From positions 5,828,001 to 5,892,000 of the forward strand of contig OZ020244.1 in NCBI GenBank assembly GCA_963971285.1: DNA of 64,000 nt. The letters are read 5' to 3'. Origin of the DNA: Astropecten irregularis. Taxonomy: Eukaryota; Echinodermata; Asteroidea; Paxillosida; Astropectinidae. The notes under the pieces are model-generated. The model was given only the letters and a program-made list of their open reading frames with translations. It was not told the origin of the DNA and did not search any database. The position numbers were made by a program, and so were the translations under genes. Shown here in pieces: positions 63,489 to 64,000 of this stretch (positions are counted from its first letter, which is position 1; each line of letters starts with the position of its first letter).

Positions 63489-64000
63489 ATGGCGACAGTT
63501 ATTATTTGTTTTATGTAAAACACCGGACTATGAGGAGAGTTACTATTTGATTTATGTAAAACGCCACAATATGACCACAGTTAATATTTGATTTAGGTAA
63601 AACACCGGTATATAAGGAGAGATACTATCTGATTCATGTAAAACGCCGCAATATGAACACCGGAATGTAAGGAGAGTTACTACTTGTATCTCATTCATAT
63701 AAATCACCAAAATATGACGACAGGTACTATTTTACTCAAGTAAAACACCGGAATATGATGACAGTTACTATTTGTTTTAAGTAAACTTTTGTACTGCAAT
63801 ATGAGGAGAGTTACTATTTGATTCATGTAAAACACCACAATATGACGACAGCTACTATTTGATTCTTGTAAAACACCACAATATGACGACAGTTACTATT
63901 TGATTCATGTAAAGCACCGCAATTTGACTGCAGTTACTATTTTATTAATTTAAAAACGACGCAATATGATGACAGTTACTATTTTACTCATGTAACCATC
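63489..64000 (+). repeat. 41-bp minisatellite array, cut by window end
   Basis: First 512 bp. Contains the TATA-like monomer and TTGACTGCAG, so it is an 1880-bp class array as far as visible. Confidence 0.9.

Larger units (their letters stand above)
50352..64000 (+). repeat. Super-repeat C (incomplete, runs off the window)
   Basis: It follows B at an offset of +23,125 up to about 54.78 kb, where 83 bp are missing, and then at +23,042. It carries the 2584-bp unit ([361]+527+[360]+1336) twice, followed by [361]+527+[360]+1425; super-repeats A and B carry the 2584-bp unit once before the equivalent block. The last full module (63128-63488) has the variant seen in A at 22310 and B at 45435, so the intervening units of A and B are missing here. 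Confidence 0.85.

Noticed and set aside
1..64000. Ribosomal DNA intergenic spacer, suggested by short subrepeats with regularly repeated GC-rich promoter-like blocks.
   Set aside because: No rRNA-like sequence was recognised anywhere in 64 kb, and spacer units of this size without rRNA genes would be exceptional.
1..64000. Centromeric satellite with CENP-B boxes.
   Set aside because: No match to the CENP-B box core (TTCG....A..CGGG) was seen in the 41-bp monomer or the GC module. Centromere function cannot be judged from sequence.

Overview
The window is one block of nested satellite DNA. I see no protein-coding gene, rRNA, intact tRNA or prokaryotic operon in 64 kb. Eukaryotic nuclear satellite DNA is the best reading: the array is gene-free, its organisation is strictly hierarchical, and it carries tRNA-derived elements with internal A- and B-box-like motifs. 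An animal genome is plausible, but the sequence alone does not fix the taxon or chromosome.

Four levels of repetition can be read, all in one orientation. (1) The base monomer is about 41 bp and AT-rich, with several recurring variants. (2) Inside a monomer, always at the same register, sits a GC- and CpG-rich module of 352-361 bp, present 35 times; the 41-bp arrays between modules have only a few discrete lengths (527, 1062, 1336, 1423/1425, 1470, 1488, 1880 bp and a few exceptions). (3) Modules and arrays combine into units of 1784, 1786, 2241 and 2584 bp. (4) These form super-repeats that start with a roughly 324-bp leader. The leader-to-leader spacings are 8,050 bp (1-8050), 19,176 bp (8051-27226) and 23,125 bp (27227-50351), and a further super-repeat runs off the end (50352-64000).

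Layout, writing a module by its length in brackets and an array by its length. Positions 1-8050: leader [352] 1938 [360] 1378 [361] 527 [360] 1470 composite. Positions 8051-27226: leader [352] 1488 composite [355] 1062 [361] 527 [360] 1295 [361] 527 [360] 1425 [361] 1880 [361] 1423 [361] 1880 [360] 1470 composite. Positions 27227-50351 have the same order with 1336 in place of 1295 and two extra units, [361] 1425 and [361] 1761. Positions 50352-64000 have 979 in place of 1062, the 2584-bp unit [361] 527 [360] 1336 twice, then [361] 527 [360] 1425 [361] and a truncated array.

The composite segments (about 1170 bp, six complete) are the only non-satellite DNA. Each has a diverged, truncated GC module ending in a run of 9 or 10 T, about 390 bp of unrecognised sequence, two degenerate tRNA-like elements on the minus strand, and the leader, which carries a perfect palindrome and a 9-bp-arm hairpin. 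Rare variants shared between units show that the block evolved by unequal crossing-over and gene conversion, and several breakpoints can be placed. No function is demonstrable from sequence.
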